DNA of 64,000 nt, from assembly GCA_947625655.1 (NCBI GenBank), contig CANQPD010000001.1, forward strand, positions 248,001 through 312,000. Direction: 5' to 3'. Position 1 is the first letter of the stretch. Each line of letters begins with the position of its first letter. Made by a program: the position numbers and the translations under genes. Source of the DNA: an uncultured Dysosmobacter sp. (GTDB taxonomy: Bacteria > Bacillota > Clostridia > Oscillospirales > Oscillospiraceae). The notes beneath the pieces were generated by a model. That model had not been told where the DNA came from and searched no databases. It worked only from the letters and a program-made list of their open reading frames with translations. Shown in pieces: positions 45,334 through 54,173 of this stretch.

Positions 45334-46413
45334 TTGTTGCATACCAAATTGAGTAAAAATCTATTTGCAATTCTTGCAATGCTCTTGTTGGTTTCCGGGT
45401 GTTCTAGCCCAAAGCCTCTTCCGAGAAGTCAACCGGTAGAAACCGTTCTTGCTGACTACAATGTTGACGGTTGCTATCTCACAGAGCTTGGAAATTATCT
45501 AGCCCTTGAGCCAGATACATTGAATTTATCTGTTTCAGACGAGGATGTTTATTCCACCGCAGAGAAACTTGTCAATAAACATACAGAAAAGGTCCCTGTT
45601 TCGAACCGTTCTTCTGTGACGGTCGGAGATTATGTATTGTTCAACTATGAAGTGAGTTACCAAGGTAAAATTCTTAATTCTGTGTACGGATGCGTTGCCC
45701 ATGTTGGAGAAGGAAAATTTGACCATGAATTCGAGACCCATATGGTTGGTCTTCCCGTTGGTATTTTTGCGAATTTTGAATGCGAGGTTTCAAAGAACCA
45801 AACGGTCTTTGGATACTGCGATTCTTTTGTTGGCGAGACCGCAAATGTTACCGTGTATGTATGTGAAATCTATTCTTTGAAAGAGTATGACCTTAACAAT
45901 GATTTTGTACAGCAAATCTATGGAATTGATACGGTTGCAGACTTTTTAAATCTTGTTCGGAAAGATCTTGAGGCAAATGTAGAAAAGCAGAGCATTGAGG
46001 CCGAGAAAGAATCATTAGTCAAAAAAATTATATTGGGCAGCAGTTTTTCTATTGATGAAAACGAGATTGTAGATTTTGCGGCTACTCTTTACTTTAAATA
46101 TGATGCAGCAGCTGCCTCCTATGGGACAGACGTATTGAGCTATGCACAACAAACCGGTATTGCGGATACGGAAGCTGGTTTGTTGCAGCATTGTTATGAT
46201 GAAGCTGAATACAATTTAAAGCGTCTCCTGGTTCTTGACAGGATTGCTTCCATAGAAAACTTAACTGCCTCCCAAGATGAAGTTGAAGCCTACTGCTTAG
46301 AACTTGGAGGAGATGCGCAATCGCTGTCAGCGGAGGATTACGCAGATGCAGTCGTAACTGTAACGCAGGATAAAGTCCTCAATTACATATACCAACAAGC
46401 AAAAAAATCTTAA
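45334..46413 (+). CDS. lipoprotein resembling trigger factor (FKBP-type foldase)
   Basis: 359 aa. A lipoprotein signal peptide ends in lipobox 'LVSGC' (Cys23). An FKBP-like domain follows (about 75-165: 'VTVGDYVLFNYEVSYQGK', 'FETHMVGLPVG'), then a trigger-factor-like C-terminal helical domain (about 175-359). It should act outside the membrane on exported proteins, as PrsA does, and lies two genes before the secreted protease. The start is uncertain: TTG at 45334 (eight bases after AAAGAGG) or GTG at 45325. Confidence 0.78.
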   Translation: MLHTKLSKNLFAILAMLLLVSGCSSPKPLPRSQPVETVLADYNVDGCYLTELGNYLALEPDTLNLSVSDEDVYSTAEKLVNKHTEKVPVSNRSSVTVGDYVLFNYEVSYQGKILNSVYGCVAHVGEGKFDHEFETHMVGLPVGIFANFECEVSKNQTVFGYCDSFVGETANVTVYVCEIYSLKEYDLNNDFVQQIYGIDTVADFLNLVRKDLEANVEKQSIEAEKESLVKKIILGSSFSIDENEIVDFAATLYFKYDAAAASYGTDVLSYAQQTGIADTEAGLLQHCYDEAEYNLKRLLVLDRIASIENLTASQDEVEAYCLELGGDAQSLSAEDYADAVVTVTQDKVLNYIYQQAKKS

Positions 46414-46457
46414 AATTTTATGCTTAAATTATGCCATTAATCGAAAGGTGATCGAAC

Positions 46458-47582
46458 ATGAAAAAGCTGCTCAGTTATGTTTTGACCTTATGTATCGGAT
46501 TTTCATTCACTCTTCTCTGCGGAAATGCGGAGGCCATCTCTGCACGGATTGCGTACAACACAGCAAACTATTCCGTATTTCACGGAATCCCTCAGATCCA
46601 TAGCGGGGAATCTTATGTAGCCGCCAATGGACAGGAGGTCCCTTCTTCAATCCTCTATACAGACGAAGCCGGCGGTATCTCAAACTTCCTGTCGGTCAGT
46701 CAGATTGCAGCGCTCCTGGACGCCGATGTCAAGTGGGACAACCAAACGAACACCGTTGATTTTGGAACGGCTGCAACCCCTGTGCCCAATACAGAAAACC
46801 TGCCCTTTACCGAGTTGGTGTGGAGTGAACGTATCGAACGCTCCGAAAATGCATGGAGCCATTTGAAAGAAGCAAGGTTCCAATCCGAGAGTTCCTTTAG
46901 CCAGACGTTCCTCTGTAGACCAGACCTGGGTGAATATATTCTGGTTCAGGTAACGAACCAAGGCAAAAAACCCGTGAGTCTCGCGGTCTCCAGGGCGAAG
47001 ACCATCGGACAGCGGCAAGACTTCCCTACGGATGCAGTCCAGCCGGGGGAGACATTGTGCCGGGTTTTCTCGGTGTCCGAACAGGGGAATGAACTGACCT
47101 CTAATCTGAATGTGACGGTTCGGCCTATTCAGGGAGCAGATTTTTCCCCCATGGACATTGTTGTTGATGTTTCCCAGCAGGACAGTGTTGGAACAGCCCT
47201 TGAGGCACGGAGCATGAAGGCTCCCGTTTTAGAGAACTTCGAGGGGCTGTCAATGGAAGTGGCCGGTCAGGAGTCCGGCTCTGTCACAGTTCGTATCGAT
47301 AACAACTCGAACATAGGTTTTTCTTGCGGTGGTGGGGATGACTACATTTTGGAAACAGAAGAGAACGGCTCTTGGATAGAGCTTTCTCAGGTTGAGGGAA
47401 ATGACGCCGTTCTTCCCGTCGCCCATCATATTCGTTCCGGAGACAGTGAAACGATGACGTTACAATACCAGAGCAGATATGGAACGCTTGAAAAAGGCAC
47501 CTACCGCATCTTAAAGCCATTTATGGAAATCGGCACTCAGCAGGATTGCTGTTATTTAACTGTCAAGTTTGAGATCAAGTAG
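46458..47582 (+). CDS. secreted protein with stalk-like and Ig-like domains
   Basis: 374 aa: signal peptide (cleavage near 'AEA' at residue 26), a copper-amine-oxidase-N/stalk-like segment (about 50-110: 'FLSVSQIAALLDADVKWDNQ', 'VDFGTA'), a middle beta region, and a C-terminal Ig-like module (about 265-374) ending 'LEKGTYRILKPF...LTVKFEIK'. The last module resembles the core protein at 31150-31680. It lies between the foldase-like lipoprotein and the protease. The function is unknown; a surface or substrate-binding role is a guess. Confidence 0.75.
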   Translation: MKKLLSYVLTLCIGFSFTLLCGNAEAISARIAYNTANYSVFHGIPQIHSGESYVAANGQEVPSSILYTDEAGGISNFLSVSQIAALLDADVKWDNQTNTVDFGTAATPVPNTENLPFTELVWSERIERSENAWSHLKEARFQSESSFSQTFLCRPDLGEYILVQVTNQGKKPVSLAVSRAKTIGQRQDFPTDAVQPGETLCRVFSVSEQGNELTSNLNVTVRPIQGADFSPMDIVVDVSQQDSVGTALEARSMKAPVLENFEGLSMEVAGQESGSVTVRIDNNSNIGFSCGGGDDYILETEENGSWIELSQVEGNDAVLPVAHHIRSGDSETMTLQYQSRYGTLEKGTYRILKPFMEIGTQQDCCYLTVKFEIK

Positions 47583-47659
47583 GCAGTATTGAAGGGAGTG
47601 ATGTCCATGTAGCGATTTTTCCCCTAAAGGCATCCATAACCAAAAGGAGGAGATGTAAA

Positions 47660-48913
47660 GTGAAAAAGTCTTTCAAAAAAATGGCCATTTTGGGCCTTGC
47701 ATTTTCTGTGATGGCTCAAAGTGCATTGGCTGCTGATGTGATTCCCGCAGAATCATCTCAGGCTGAAAGCGTCAGGAACGCTGTAACTCAATATCAATCC
47801 CAGATGGACACAAGGACTACAGAGCAAAGAGCCAATGAGGATCAGGCCATTCTCCAGTATCAGTCTTTGATGGGCGAAATTGCCGCCACCCCTCTCATGT
47901 CTGAGGTGACGCAATACCCGGATTATTACGGCGGGGCTTACCTCAATGATGACGGAAACCTTGTCGTAAAGGTCCTCCCTACGACCTCGTTGGCTACTCG
48001 TGCGGCTATTTCCAGTACCACGAATAATCCGGATGTCATCTTTGAGTCTGCAGAGTATTCTCTCAATAGTCTGAATGCCGTAAAGGATTTGATTGATAAT
48101 GCACTGGAGACTAAAGGTACGGCAGAAAATGCTGATTATGCAAATCTGCTGAATTCTATCACGGAGGTCATTCTGTCGCAAAAGGATAGTACCATCACGG
48201 TAAGAATCCACGAAATGACTCAAGATAAAGTCAATTCTTTCAGTGAGCATTTCGGAGAGATGGATTTTATCATCTTTGAAGAGGGTGAATTCCCTGAAAC
48301 TACTGCCACTTGGTATCCCGGTGGATCTGTGTGGCACAGAACTAACGATACTTTCAGTCTGGGTTGGCCCGCCGATTTCTACTCAAATTCCGGCAGTATT
48401 GAAACAGGTGTAGTTACGGCTGGACACTGTGTTTCAGTTGGGGATGACGTCAATGGTCTTTCTGGAAGTAGCTTCACTCAGATTGGCACTTGCATCGATC
48501 GTATTTTCAGCGGAAGCTGCGATGGTGCTTTGATTGAACTGGAGCCTGGCCAATCCATTTCAAACCAGACTGACTATCAAAACGCAACATTGAATCGTTC
48601 CCGCATCACGGTTGTGTTGGAAGGCTCCACAATTTATAAAGAAGGCGCAGCAACCATTTATACGACGGGTACAATTCTGTCTACAAATGCGACTGCCGTT
48701 TACTCGGATCTAAATACCACTATTCGAAATCTGATTTATTCCACAAATAACTGTGTTCGTGGAGATAGCGGTGGAATCGTCTATTATAAATCTGGCAGTA
48801 CAAATTATGCAATCGGACAAACTAGTGGCAGAGAGAATGCAACTGGGTATACATACACTTGTGACCTTGCTAGGACGCAGTCTCAACTGGGTTGCTCGTA
48901 TGTTCCTCTGTGA
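47660..48913 (+). CDS. secreted trypsin-fold serine protease with propeptide
   Basis: 417 aa with a GTG start after AAAGGAGGAG. The signal peptide ends near residue 24, a propeptide-like region spans about 25-215, and the protease domain about 218-417. The triad is H256 ('TAGHCV'), D288 ('SCDGALIEL') and S370 ('VRGDSGGIVY'), as in streptogrisin or alpha-lytic-type S1 peptidases. C257/C279 and C365/C401 may form disulfides. Target proteins are unknown. It is the last of the exported-protein genes. Confidence 0.88.
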   Translation: MKKSFKKMAILGLAFSVMAQSALAADVIPAESSQAESVRNAVTQYQSQMDTRTTEQRANEDQAILQYQSLMGEIAATPLMSEVTQYPDYYGGAYLNDDGNLVVKVLPTTSLATRAAISSTTNNPDVIFESAEYSLNSLNAVKDLIDNALETKGTAENADYANLLNSITEVILSQKDSTITVRIHEMTQDKVNSFSEHFGEMDFIIFEEGEFPETTATWYPGGSVWHRTNDTFSLGWPADFYSNSGSIETGVVTAGHCVSVGDDVNGLSGSSFTQIGTCIDRIFSGSCDGALIELEPGQSISNQTDYQNATLNRSRITVVLEGSTIYKEGAATIYTTGTILSTNATAVYSDLNTTIRNLIYSTNNCVRGDSGGIVYYKSGSTNYAIGQTSGRENATGYTYTCDLARTQSQLGCSYVPL

Positions 48914-48923
48914 TCTTGAAAAA

Positions 48924-48950
48924 TCAGCACCTGCGTATAGCGGGTGCTGA
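48924..48950 (+). terminator. hairpin after the protease gene
   Basis: TCAGCACC pairs with GGTGCTGA, extended by inner GC pairs; the T tract is weak (TACTCTT). Confidence 0.55.
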
Positions 48951-49036
48951 TACTCTTAATTACAGTAATCTAACTGCAAAAGTTAAGTAGCACATTACAA
49001 AGCCACCATACATATGTAAAGTACTCCCAACGCCCT

Positions 49037-49830
49037 TAGTAGTGTCAAGGATTCTTCGCAAATGGCTTGCAGGTCCTCGCGCGAATGAAGTCAACAAGCA
49101 AGAGAGACATCCTCCACGGCAACTTCCAGATGCTTTATGTTCACGTACTTCTTGTTGCCCCATAGAGTGCCAGCCACATGGCGAAGACGGGCACAGACCA
49201 GCATGAGAGCAGAATTGCCGCTCGGGAAACTACCCATCACATGGGTGCGACAGCGGATTTCCCGGTTCAGTCTCTCAATGATATTGTTGGTACGGATGCG
49301 GGTCCAGTGCTCACTGGGAAAATCACAATAAGTCAGGGTTTCCTCAATACCATCTCTCATCTTCTAAGCAGTCTCTTTCTGCTTCATGGAGCACTGTTCC
49401 TCCACCACTGCGGCCTTACCTTTTTCTCGGGCGGCTTTCTTGCCCTCCTGAGTGCAGAGCGCCATGAGCATTTTAGCTACCATCTTCACCTTGGAGCGAG
49501 GCGTAGCTGAAAACACATGGCGGTAAAAGTAGACGGTACATCATGGTATATGTTCTCGGGGAACACTTCACCTACGCCCCCCAACATACTACGGCAATTG
49601 TCTCCAACGATTAGTTTCACGCCGTCCAGGCCTCGACAACGCAGCCATTGGAAGAATCTGCCCCAACTGGTCTTGTCCTCTTTCAAGCCCTCGGCAGCAC
49701 CAAGAACTTCTCGGTATCCATTCTCATTAACCGCAATCGCCACCAGAATAGCCATATTTTCACCTCCCTTCCCAGATAAATTCCGTCCACATAGGCATAC
49801 AGGGCTGCATGATTAATATCTTCTCATACG
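49037..49830 (-). pseudogene. IS256 (mutator)-family transposase, decayed
   Basis: The transposase is readable in pieces: 'ALYAYVDGIYLG' near 49800, 'AILVAIAVNENGYREVLGAAEGLKED' and 'GDNCRSMLGG' (49486-49755), then after a frameshift 'RTNNIIERLNREIR' (49091-49360). TAGTAGTGTCAAGG at about 49035-49048 may be its terminal repeat. Base composition is higher in GC than its surroundings. The N-terminal third is missing. Confidence 0.82.
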
Positions 49831-50069
49831 AAGTTTCAGGCCAAAACTGCTGCTCTATAGGCACTACGGTCATTCCTTCCCACGGACAGTCCAATATTGT
49901 AGTCAGCTATCAGGTCATAGAAAGCGAACTGGACTGAGACAGGGTTCATCAAGCTACTCAGCTTATCCTACACCTAGATCGATTCGCCGATCAAGCTTCA
50001 ACGGGTTGCGTTCTCTCAACGCGAGTGCTATAATCGGATTCACTGAGGGCGAATGTGAGGCGATTGAAC

Positions 50070-50192
50070 ATGGAGAACCAGCAGGAAACAGAAACCTTCT
50101 CACAGGCGAATCATGTCGTAGAGGATGATTATCTCACCCCCTATTATTCTTCCTCTGATTATTGGGAGTTGCTTGCCGAGATGAGGATTTGA
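50070..50192 (+). CDS. 40-aa acidic ORF, possible gene end
   Basis: An ATG at 50070 after TGAGG opens 40 codons ending 'DYWELLAEMRI'. The ending 'DFRELSSKI' plus stop appears just before repeat copy A, so this ORF and the repeat downstream were once one duplicated unit. It may be a small accessory gene or the tail of a lost longer gene. Confidence 0.35.
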   Translation: MENQQETETFSQANHVVEDDYLTPYYSSSDYWELLAEMRI

Positions 50193-50208
50193 GCTTCTTT
50201 TAGACCGT

Positions 50209-50326
50209 GTAGTTGTTCTCTTCTGAATATAACCATATGTTATTGGGCCTCCGGGGTGTGCCATGATTACCCAGCCCCTGGTCCGACTAATGAGCGCGCC
50301 CCCCTTGGCGGGGGATGCGCTCTCTA
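50209..50326 (+). repeat. repeated element, copy B, ending in a hairpin
   Basis: The partner of 44251-44374. The closing stem is GAGCGC/GCGCTC around CCCCCCTTGGCGGGGG. Compared with copy A, a G-T pair becomes G-C, so pairing is kept while bases differ. The T run is replaced by TCTATAAAA. Confidence 0.75.
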
Positions 50327-50417
50327 TAAAATTTCCCTGATGTTTTAAGATATCGGGCTATCTTCCTCCATGATAGGTGTATTTCTCCGCTGATTATACC
50401 TTCGGACACAATTAACT

Positions 50418-50476
50418 ATATACACAGAAGGAAGCGCCATTTTATAGAATAAAATGGCGCTTCCTTCTGTGTATAT
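50418..50476. repeat. 28-bp perfect palindrome with 3-base loop
   Basis: The two arms, each 28 bp and beginning ATATACACAGAAGGAAG on the left, are exact complements around AGA. It abuts the stop of the minus-strand gene at 50477. It may be a terminator for that gene or an insertion-element end. Confidence 0.85.
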
Positions 50477-51001
50477 TTACGGGAATTCTGGCAGGATAAC
50501 ATCCTCTTTATTTACGATTTTTTCATCATCATAGGTATATTTGCTTGGATCAAGATTATCACTAATACTCTCAGGGATGTGAGAAATTCCGTTCATAAAA
50601 TACCACTCTCCATCAATATTACCGACAAAATTATAGACTTTTTTAAATTCGTCTCCTTGATGAAGTACCGATGTGTTGGTTTTTGCCAACGTTGTTAAGG
50701 CATACAACTGCTCATTGACTTTCTCAATATCTTCAATTCTATAATCAATCAGGTAACTGCCAGACTTAAGGTAAACTTCTTTAATTTCATCATCTTCAAA
50801 ATGAATGTATTCTATAGACTCTTCAGTTCCCTTCTTAAAGGCAGAATAGTATTTGTCAATAAGTTCAGACACTTCTTCTGGTACATCTGCGTCATTGGCA
50901 TTTATGTTATTATTGTTGGAGAGAGTCGTAACGATTCCCACAATAACAAAAAGAAAAACGACTATTCCAATCCCAAGAAAATAAATATATCTTTTCTTCA
51001 T
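50477..51001 (-). CDS. membrane-anchored protein of unknown function
   Basis: 174 aa: an N-terminal anchor (about 5-28), an Asn/Asp-rich linker, then a compact alpha+beta domain that resembles an NTF2-like or DUF4878-type fold ('ELIDKYYSAFKKGTEES', 'VYNFVGNIDGEWYFMNG'). The ATG at 51001 has GAGG at proper distance; an upstream in-frame ATG at 51013 lacks one. It is very AT-rich. The fold assignment is tentative. Confidence 0.7.
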   Translation of the reverse strand: MKKRYIYFLGIGIVVFLFVIVGIVTTLSNNNNINANDADVPEEVSELIDKYYSAFKKGTEESIEYIHFEDDEIKEVYLKSGSYLIDYRIEDIEKVNEQLYALTTLAKTNTSVLHQGDEFKKVYNFVGNIDGEWYFMNGISHIPESISDNLDPSKYTYDDEKIVNKEDVILPEFP

Positions 51002-51658
51002 AAAATTCCTCATGCTGATCGCATTTAGCCCTCTATTAAAGGTAAAACATTTTTGTTAACTCATTATCAGTGAGAAGCGGAAACTACATGGTTCAAATTG
51101 ACGGAAACATAACCAGTTCCACTATAGTTCGTGATATGACCATAATAGTAATTTTTTTGTGTCAGATTCATTCTTTTCAAAATTCTGGTCTAGTTGCAAC
51201 CCAAAGGAGGCAAACAAACTAAAACAATTATACTTTCATCGCGATTCTCCTTCCATCATCCCTGTTTATCAGGTGCGAAAAAATGTCATATGCCAGCTAA
51301 GGTGTATTTCTCAAAACCTACACACCTTGAAGCCCTTTATACAATAAAACGTTCTTTAATGCTTAAAAAGAGCCCTGATTTCTTAAGACATTAATTTAAT
51401 TTTAGTATTATTTTTACCTTATATCCAAAAGGCATCAAATATACATCTCGAGTTAAAATCCATGAATAATCATAGTCCCCCTCATATGAGCAAAGTTGCT
51501 CTTGTAATTATTTGACTTGGCGTATACGTCAGGATTTTTCTGATCCTTCTCCTTCTCCAACGCAGACACACCTCTGCATATTCCCTATCCGTCTAATCTT
51601 CCTTGTGAGCCCGTCTATACAAGGCAGAATAATCTATAATGGCCAAAGCAATAAAGCG
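51002..51658. other. AT-rich intergenic region without recognised genes
   Basis: About 650 bp with short unsupported frames only (51159-51394, 51512-51850). The minus-strand promoter of the gene at 50477-51001 should lie at its left end. No structured element was found. Confidence 0.4.
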
Positions 51659-52036
51659 CTATACAATAGCAATCGCTTCTACCTCTACCAGAACGCCCTT
51701 TGGCAATGTTTTTACCGCCACGCAAGAACGCGCGGGCTTACTGATAAAATATTTTGCATAAATGGTATTGAATGCGGCAAAGTCTCCCATATCAGCCAAA
51801 AAACAAGTAGTCTTGACCACCCGATCAAAGCCGCTACCTGCAGCATCTAAAATGGCCCCTACATTTTTGATTGATTGCTCAGCTTGCGCTTCAATTCCAT
51901 CTGGAATACTGCCATCGCCAGGATTTGCTGGAATTTGTCCGGACGTAAAAACGAAATTCCCCACAACATATGCTTGAGAATAAGGGCCAATTGCTTCAGG
52001 TGCCTTAGCGGTGTCAATTTTTTTTGTATTTTTCAA
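51659..52036 (-). CDS. ridA: RidA family enamine/imine deaminase
   Basis: 125 aa, full length. RidA proteins hydrolyse reactive 2-aminoacrylate and related imines formed by PLP enzymes. The family core 'IGPYSQAYVVGNFVFTSGQI' and 'KPARSCVAVKTLPKGVLVEVEAIA' is intact, including the Arg that binds the substrate carboxylate. It is divergent from a YheO-like regulator with an operator-like repeat between them. Confidence 0.95.
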   Translation of the reverse strand: MKNTKKIDTAKAPEAIGPYSQAYVVGNFVFTSGQIPANPGDGSIPDGIEAQAEQSIKNVGAILDAAGSGFDRVVKTTCFLADMGDFAAFNTIYAKYFISKPARSCVAVKTLPKGVLVEVEAIAIV

Positions 52037-52097
52037 TGTACTCTCCTTCTTTCTAAAACATTTTGGATGCCTTCACTATACAGCAGTATTTAATTTT

Positions 52098-52142
52098 AGT
52101 CAATGAATTTTAATAATATATTGTTACTAAAATTCATTGACT
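52098..52142. promoter_or_regulatory. operator-like inverted repeat between ridA and the YheO-like gene
   Basis: A 15-bp exact inverted repeat (AGTCAATGAATTTTA / TAAAATTCATTGACT) with a 15-base AT-rich spacer lies in the 197-bp divergent region. It is a good candidate binding site for the regulator. Confidence 0.65.
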
Positions 52143-52233
52143 TTATTTTTGCAATTTAACTATTGGATTACTTGTATTCTGTGTTTTTACAAAGTATAAT
52201 AGTAAAAAATTATTTTTAATGTGTGAGGCAAGA

Positions 52234-52908
52234 ATGAGTACACAATTTAATTTATCCAAGAAAGATCACCTGATCTTACAATCCTATATGTCTGTGCTGG
52301 ACGGACTTGCTGAATTTCTTGGAGGTAGTTTTGAGATCGTTCTGCACAGCTTGGAGAATTTGGACTCTGCAGCTATAAAAGTTATTAACGGCCATTATTC
52401 TGGTCGAAAGGAGGGCGCTCCTATTACGGATTTAGCTCTTCAGATGCTCAATGAAATCAAGCATAGTGGCAATAACCACAAAAACCTTGTGTATTCCAAT
52501 TGCAACAGCAGAGGTACACCTATTCGCTCCGCAACACTGCCAATTACTGGAGAAAAGGGAAGAATTATTGGACTTATTTGTATTAATTTTTATCAAGACG
52601 TTCCCCTGTATACCTTTATTGAGGGACTTTTTAAGCTTCCTGAGCACCGTGGTGATTTTTCGGAAACCTTTGCAACCAATGCGGATGAATTGATTGAAAG
52701 TTCGATTCTACAGGCGAGCACAGAAGTTATTAACAATCCCAGCATTTCTTCTGTTAACCGGAATAAAGAAATTATCAGCATACTTTACGGGCGGGATATA
52801 TTCCGTCTAAAAAACGCCGTACCCAAGGTTGCAGAGCGATTGGGATTATCAAAAAATACAGTCTATCTCCACCTGCGGCACTTACAATTAGATCAAGGTA
52901 AAAAATAA
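52234..52908 (+). CDS. YheO/DauR-like transcriptional regulator
   Basis: 224 aa: a YheO-like PAS domain (about 10-120: 'LSKKDHLILQSYMSVLDGLAEFLGG', 'EIVLHSL', 'GRIIGLICINFY') and a C-terminal helix-turn-helix (about 190-220: 'VAERLGLSKNTVYLHLR'). Relatives sense small metabolites; DauR controls D-arginine catabolism. Here the divergent ridA suggests control of an amino-acid-related response. The ATG at 52234 has GAGG upstream. Confidence 0.88.
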   Translation: MSTQFNLSKKDHLILQSYMSVLDGLAEFLGGSFEIVLHSLENLDSAAIKVINGHYSGRKEGAPITDLALQMLNEIKHSGNNHKNLVYSNCNSRGTPIRSATLPITGEKGRIIGLICINFYQDVPLYTFIEGLFKLPEHRGDFSETFATNADELIESSILQASTEVINNPSISSVNRNKEIISILYGRDIFRLKNAVPKVAERLGLSKNTVYLHLRHLQLDQGKK

Positions 52909-53015
52909 AGCTGTACTAAATTATTTTTCGCATTAGAACATTAGTAGACGCATAATTTTTTTAATGAGGTCTCTCAAGCTTCTCCGCATCGCCGAAATCT
53001 GTACTCTCTGTTAAG

Positions 53016-53276
53016 TAGGTAGAGCTTAATGAAAAGCTCCGATTGCTTCTGGAGCTCCTGCCACAGCAACCGGAGGTGACAATCACATATTTTCAGCCGG
53101 ATAGCCAAAAGGCTGGCGGCGCATACAGAACCGCAAGCGGTATTGTTCGGAAGTTCCTCCACAGCGAAAGCCTTCTGGTTATGATGGATGGGACGCAAAT
53201 TCCGATTGATACAATTGCTGCTCTTCACGGTGCTTGCTTCTCTGCCCTTAATGTGGGAATTGATTTTGGCCTATAG
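53016..53276 (+). pseudogene. YolD-like protein fragment
   Basis: The C-terminal half of a YolD-like protein: 'LNEKLRLLLELL', 'EVTITYFQPDSQKAGGAY' and 'MMDGTQIPIDTIAAL'. An in-frame stop lies directly upstream and no start is seen. YolD proteins often sit beside Y-family DNA polymerase genes on mobile elements; none is present here. Confidence 0.7.
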
Positions 53277-53289
53277 GTATCGCATCAGT

Positions 53290-53562
53290 TTACGGTTCTT
53301 GCGAATGGGATCTTTCCAGCATCGTTCGCAGGCAGCGGCCGTCCTTTCCCCAGCACAGGAATCCGTGGGCAGGATAAGGACAGCCCTCACACTTTCTAAA
53401 CCGCTTATTGACTGGCTTCTGAGGTTGTAACAGCAATTCCTTTCGTGGCTTCCGGGCGTTATAGCGATAGTAATTTTTGTGGCCATTACCGCATTTTCGC
53501 TTTTTGGAATTAAAAAAAGCAGGGACCTGACCCTGCGGCTTTGAACTGTACTTGCTATTCAA
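53290..53562 (-). CDS. Cys-rich small protein, 90 aa
   Basis: A basic protein with Cys/His clusters ('CGNGH', 'CEGCPYPAHGFLC') that may bind zinc. The start is probably TTG after GGGGG. The family is not recognised. A second frame in the same region continues past its stop, so a C-terminal frameshift is possible. Confidence 0.5.
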   Translation of the reverse strand: MNSKYSSKPQGQVPAFFNSKKRKCGNGHKNYYRYNARKPRKELLLQPQKPVNKRFRKCEGCPYPAHGFLCWGKDGRCLRTMLERSHSQEP

Positions 53563-53639
53563 TTTAATGCCCCCGTTCTATGACACAATACGTTTTAGGA
53601 AACCAAATTGCCTTTTTGAACCTTCTTCTATATACACTG

Positions 53640-54173
53640 TCAATTCGAACTGGTATCTTTGCATCCAGGATAAACTATGGGATTTTCTTCGATGAGTTTT
53701 TTCAAATCCTGGAGGCACACTTCAGCATCGCGGAATGTATCGATTATTGCAACATCAATGTCAGCCAGAGAATAGCCGTCCTCCGATTCCTGTACAATCA
53801 ACCTGTTATTCTCCGGATCAGCAACACAGGTAAGCCGATGCCCAGGTTCGATCCCTGCTTCAATCATGTCTTCCACCGGGACCATTACTTCCGGGAGAAT
53901 GGGCGCTGTCATTAACTCACAAGGGGTGGTTTTCCCGCATTTGTCGCAATCTGAACAGCTCATCAGAATATGGAGCATGAGATCAGCACAGATAGCTTTA
54001 AGATCAGTGCATGTAGCCAACAGTTCAACGGCAGACATTTCACCAGGGAGTATGATGATAGAATGGGAGGCCGTGCGTAGCTCAAGATTATCAAATCCCT
54101 CGAGATCTGCTTGGTTCAGTTTTTCGGCGGTGATTAAGAATTCTCTCTGATTCTGATAGCATTCTTTCTCCAT
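53640..54173 (-). CDS. conserved-looking protein with CxxCxxC motif, possibly AbrB-like
   Basis: 177 aa, acidic, with 'CSDCDKCG...PCE' in the middle (about 94-106) and a beta-rich half after it ('MVPVEDMIEAGIEPGHRLTC'), which looks like a SpoVT-AbrB swapped-hairpin fold. AAAGGAG precedes the ATG. Similar proteins occur on clostridial islands as far as I recall, but I know no function. It is the last gene before the right attachment site. Confidence 0.65.
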   Translation of the reverse strand: MEKECYQNQREFLITAEKLNQADLEGFDNLELRTASHSIIILPGEMSAVELLATCTDLKAICADLMLHILMSCSDCDKCGKTTPCELMTAPILPEVMVPVEDMIEAGIEPGHRLTCVADPENNRLIVQESEDGYSLADIDVAIIDTFRDAEVCLQDLKKLIEENPIVYPGCKDTSSN

